From positions 1-8,766 of the forward strand of contig JAJZFF010000432.1 in assembly GCA_021805485.1 (NCBI GenBank): a stretch of DNA of 8,766 nt, read 5' to 3'. This document shows positions 6,554 to 8,766 of the stretch, one piece after another. Every line of letters starts with the position of its first letter. Position 1 is the first letter of the stretch. The notes below the pieces were generated by a model, which was given only the letters and a program-made list of their open reading frames with translations, did no database searches and was not told the origin of the DNA. The translations under genes were made by a program, and so were the position numbers. This stretch comes from Pseudomonadota bacterium (GTDB lineage Bacteria > Pseudomonadota > Alphaproteobacteria > Acetobacterales > Acetobacteraceae).

Positions 6554-8660
6554 CGCTCGCCACGAAGAAGCGCCGCTCCTCGAACTCGCCCTGCTTGCCC
6601 AGATTGAACGAGGCGACGGGCCGATGATAGCCCATCACGCGCGTCCAGACCTCGCAAACCTGCTCGCCCTGCCCTTCGGCCGCGCAGTGCGGGCAGAGCC
6701 TGTGCTCGCCAGCAAGGTAGCCATGCTCGGGGCAGATCGAAAAGGTCGGGGTTACGGTGATGTAGGGCAGGCGGAAGCGGGTCAAGGCCCGGCGCACCAG
6801 ATCGCGGCAGGCGGCGGCAGAGCCGATGGGCTCGCCGAGATAAAGGTGCAGCACCGTGCCGCCAGTATATTTGGTCTGCAGCTCGTCCTGCCGCATCAGC
6901 GCCTCGAACGGGTCGTCGGTGAAGCCGACCGGGAGCTGGGAGGAGTTCGTGTAGTATGGCTTCGCGGCCGTGCCGGCGTGCAGAATGCCCGGGTAGCGCC
7001 GGCGGTCCTCGCGTGCGAAGCGGTGAGTCGCGCCCTCGGCCGGTGATGCCTCGAGATTGTAGAGATGCCCGGTCTCCTCCTGAAACGCCACCATTCGCGC
7101 GCGAACATGGTCGAGGAGATCGCAGGCGAAGCGGTGGCCGAACGGCGTCGTGATATCGTCGGCCCCGGCGGTGAAGTTGCGGATCATCTCGTTGATGCCG
7201 TTGACGCCGACGGTCGAGAAATGGTTGCGCAGGCTGCCCAGATACCGGCGCGTGAACGGATAGAGCCCGTCATCCATATGGCGCTGCACGACCTTGCGCT
7301 TGACCTCCAGGCTCTCGCGCGCAAGCTCGAGCAGCCGGTCGAGGCGGGCATACAGCGCCGGCGCATCGCCGGCGAACGCATAGCCCAGCCGGGCGCAGTT
7401 GATGGTGACGACCCCGATCGAGCCGGTCTGCTCGGCCGAGCCGAACAGACCGTTGCCGCGCTTGAGCAGTTCGCGAAGATCGAGCTGCAGCCGGCAGCAC
7501 ATCGAGCGGATCTGGTTGGGCTTGAGGTCCGAGTTGATGAAGTTCTGGAAATAGGGCAGCCCGTACCGCGCCGTCATCGCGAACAGGCGCTCGGCATTCT
7601 CGGACTCCCAGGGGAAGTCCGGCGTGATGTTGTAGGTCGGTATCGGGAAGGTGAACACGCGCCCGCGCGCGTCGCCCGCGCTCATCACCTCGATGTAGGC
7701 GCGGTTGATGGCGTCCATTTCGGGCTGCAGATCACCATAGCGGAACGGCATTTCGTCGCCGGCGATCACCGGCACCGTCGCGCGCAGATCCTCGGGGCAG
7801 GTCCAGTCCAGGGTCACGTTGGTGAATGGGGGCTGGCTGCCCCAACGCGATGGCACATTCAGATTGAAGACGAATTCCTGGATGTTCTGACGGATCTCGG
7901 CGTACGAGAGCCGATCCTTGCGCACGAACGGCGCCAGATAGGTGTCGAACGAACTGAACGCCTGCGCGCCCGCCCATTCGTTCTGGAGCGCACCGAGGAA
8001 ATTGACCATCTGCCCGACCGCGCTCGAGAGATGGCGTGGCGGCGCGGCGTCCACCTTGCCTGGAACGCCGTTCAGCCCTTCCTCGAGCAGCATGCGCAGC
8101 GACCAGCCGGCGCAGTAGCCGGCGAGCATGTCGAGATCGTGGATGTGCAGCGAGCCGTCGCGATGCGCCTGCCCGACCTCGGGCGAATAGACATGGCTGA
8201 GCCAGTAATTGGCGGTCAGCTTGCCAGCCGAATTGAGGATCAGGCCGCCGAGCGAATAGCCCTGGTTGGCATTCGCCTGCACCCGCCAATCCGAACGGTC
8301 GAGATACTCGGTGACGGAAGCGATGGCATCGACCGCGACGCTGCGGTCCTCGCGCAGGCGTGCATGCTGGGCCCGATAGCGGATATAGGCGCGCGCCGTC
8401 TCGTGCCAGCCGCCGCGCATCAACCCCAGTTCCACAGCATCCTGGATCTCTTCGATCGTGGGCGGCTGCCAGATCGCACGGGCAGCAAGGCCGGCCGTCA
8501 CCTCGGCGGCAAGCCGCGCGGCAACATCGGCATCGAATTCCCCGCTCGCTCGCCCGGCGCGGGCCAGCGCCGCGGCGATCCGCCGGACCTCGAATCGGGC
8601 CCGCGAACCGTCGCGGCGGATGATCTCGGACGGCGTGGGAACAGCGAGTTCGTTCGGCAT
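6546..8660 (-). CDS. nrdD: Anaerobic (class III) ribonucleoside-triphosphate reductase
   Basis: This 704-residue glycyl-radical enzyme reduces ribonucleoside triphosphates to deoxyribonucleotides without oxygen, in the cytoplasm. An ATP-cone allosteric domain lies at about 10-100 (SEIIRRDGSRARFEVRRIAAAL). The catalytic barrel holds the cysteine pair C388-C389 (RSMCCRLQLD), which should include the thiyl-radical residue, and C422 (TINCARLGY). Near the C-terminus a zinc-site region has C643, H646, C656 and C659 (CPEHGYL...CPHC). The glycyl-radical motif TRVMGYHRP carries G677, 27 residues from the end. Length and order of motifs are those of a full-length NrdD, with no sign of truncation. The ATG at 8660 has GAAGGGA (8667-8673) 6 nt upstream. 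It is the first gene of a minus-strand run and overlaps nrdG. Whether electrons come from formate or from thioredoxin/glutaredoxin (NrdD1 or NrdD2 subtype) would need a phylogeny. Confidence 0.97.
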   Translation of the reverse strand: MPNELAVPTPSEIIRRDGSRARFEVRRIAAALARAGRASGEFDADVAARLAAEVTAGLAARAIWQPPTIEEIQDAVELGLMRGGWHETARAYIRYRAQHARLREDRSVAVDAIASVTEYLDRSDWRVQANANQGYSLGGLILNSAGKLTANYWLSHVYSPEVGQAHRDGSLHIHDLDMLAGYCAGWSLRMLLEEGLNGVPGKVDAAPPRHLSSAVGQMVNFLGALQNEWAGAQAFSSFDTYLAPFVRKDRLSYAEIRQNIQEFVFNLNVPSRWGSQPPFTNVTLDWTCPEDLRATVPVIAGDEMPFRYGDLQPEMDAINRAYIEVMSAGDARGRVFTFPIPTYNITPDFPWESENAERLFAMTARYGLPYFQNFINSDLKPNQIRSMCCRLQLDLRELLKRGNGLFGSAEQTGSIGVVTINCARLGYAFAGDAPALYARLDRLLELARESLEVKRKVVQRHMDDGLYPFTRRYLGSLRNHFSTVGVNGINEMIRNFTAGADDITTPFGHRFACDLLDHVRARMVAFQEETGHLYNLEASPAEGATHRFAREDRRRYPGILHAGTAAKPYYTNSSQLPVGFTDDPFEALMRQDELQTKYTGGTVLHLYLGEPIGSAAACRDLVRRALTRFRLPYITVTPTFSICPEHGYLAGEHRLCPHCAAEGQGEQVCEVWTRVMGYHRPVASFNLGKQGEFEERRFFVASDG

Positions 8661-8666
8661 GGCGTT

Positions 8667-8673
8667 TCCCTTC
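8667..8673 (-). promoter_or_regulatory. Ribosome binding site of nrdD
   Basis: GAAGGGA on the minus strand ends 6 nt before the nrdD ATG. With the predicted transcription start near 8679, the leader would be only about 18 nt, mostly ribosome binding site. Confidence 0.75.
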
Positions 8674-8676
8674 AGC

Positions 8677-8692
8677 TACCTAGATATAGTAG
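8677..8692. promoter_or_regulatory. Candidate NrdR box overlapping the nrdD -10
   Basis: The central decamer CTAGATATAG (8680-8689) fits the NrdR-box core CwAtATaTwG at 9 of 10 positions; the three outer bases on each side fit poorly. NrdR boxes usually occur as a pair about three helical turns apart. A second, weaker core (CTTGATCTAG, 8713-8722, 7 of 10) lies 33 bp away inside the FNR box. NrdR repression of nrd promoters at the -10 is well established, but this site is only a candidate. Confidence 0.4.
8686..8691 (-). promoter_or_regulatory. -10 element of the nrdDG promoter
   Basis: TACTAT on the minus strand (4 of 6 to TATAAT) is centred at 8688.5, exactly 32 bp from the centre of the FNR box at 8720.5. 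That is the spacing of a class II FNR promoter (box at -41.5), and it places the transcription start near 8679. No -35 element is needed in this architecture. Confidence 0.7.
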
Positions 8693-8706
8693 CGAAACGC
8701 CGCCTT

Positions 8707-8734
8707 CGCCCCCTTGATCTAGATCAAGGGGGCG
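8707..8734. promoter_or_regulatory. FNR box in a 28-bp perfect palindrome upstream of nrdD
   Basis: The core TTGAT-CTAG-ATCAA (8714-8727) is an exact FNR-family site, and perfect complementarity continues 7 bp outward on both sides (CGCCCCC and GGGGGCG), giving a 28-bp uninterrupted palindrome. It should bind an FNR/FnrL-type regulator and activate nrdDG when oxygen is low. The remaining bases to the window end (8735-8766) show nothing further. Confidence 0.85.
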
Positions 8735-8766
8735 CCCGAGCCCCGCCGCCGGCCCGCCCTCTCAGG

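Noticed and set aside
7065..8717. 550-residue plus-strand open frame opposite nrdD
   Set aside because: It mirrors nrdD, whose active-site motifs are unmistakable; the antisense product shows no recognisable family.
1..8766. CRISPR array, tRNA, rRNA, insertion sequence, phage or toxin-antitoxin genes
   Set aside because: I looked for regularly spaced repeats, cloverleaf stems, transposase or integrase motifs and small gene pairs and saw none.

Overview
The window is high-GC DNA, about two thirds or more G+C by eye. It probably comes from a facultatively anaerobic alphaproteobacterium. The evidence is the dense coding, three FNR/FixK-type boxes (TTGAT-N4-ATCAA), an anaerobic class III ribonucleotide reductase, and intergenic palindromes bounded by CTAGAGCA of a kind I associate with alphaproteobacterial genomes. 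The class assignment is inference; no rRNA or tRNA is present to confirm it.

Layout. Two genes read rightward at the left. The first is a 5'-truncated membrane diguanylate cyclase (end of a MASE1-like membrane region, then PAS, then GGDEF; 1-1241). The second is a CynX/NimT-type MFS transporter (1381-2658). All other genes lie on the minus strand. Read in their own direction they are nrdD (8660-6546), nrdG (6553-5819, overlapping nrdD by 8 nt), a 2OG-Fe(II) dioxygenase called OxyB here (5629-4949), a second one called OxyA here (4794-4120), and a TrpB2-type tryptophan synthase beta chain (3965-2601). TrpB2 is convergent with the MFS gene, and the two coding regions overlap by 58 bp. No gene-free stretch exceeds 300 bp.

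Regulation. nrdDG has a textbook class II FNR promoter: a 28-bp perfect palindrome with the FNR box at its centre, 32 bp from a TACTAT -10 element, then a short leader and a good ribosome binding site. An NrdR-like core overlaps the -10. Two more FNR-type boxes, exactly 100 bp apart, lie between nrdG and OxyB; one contains the nrdG stop codon. The two dioxygenase genes are separated by a pair of related imperfect hairpins in opposite polarity (REPIN-like), one of which supplies the OxyB stop codon.

How the genes fit together. NrdG uses radical SAM chemistry to put a glycyl radical on NrdD, which makes deoxynucleotides without oxygen. The adjacent O2-requiring dioxygenases have lost or unknown substrates. 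Their position behind FNR boxes suggests a role at the oxic/anoxic switch, but this is inference. TrpB2, the MFS transporter and the cyclase have no evident functional tie to the nrd genes. The most novel items are the FNR-box/dioxygenase arrangement and the paired palindromes.
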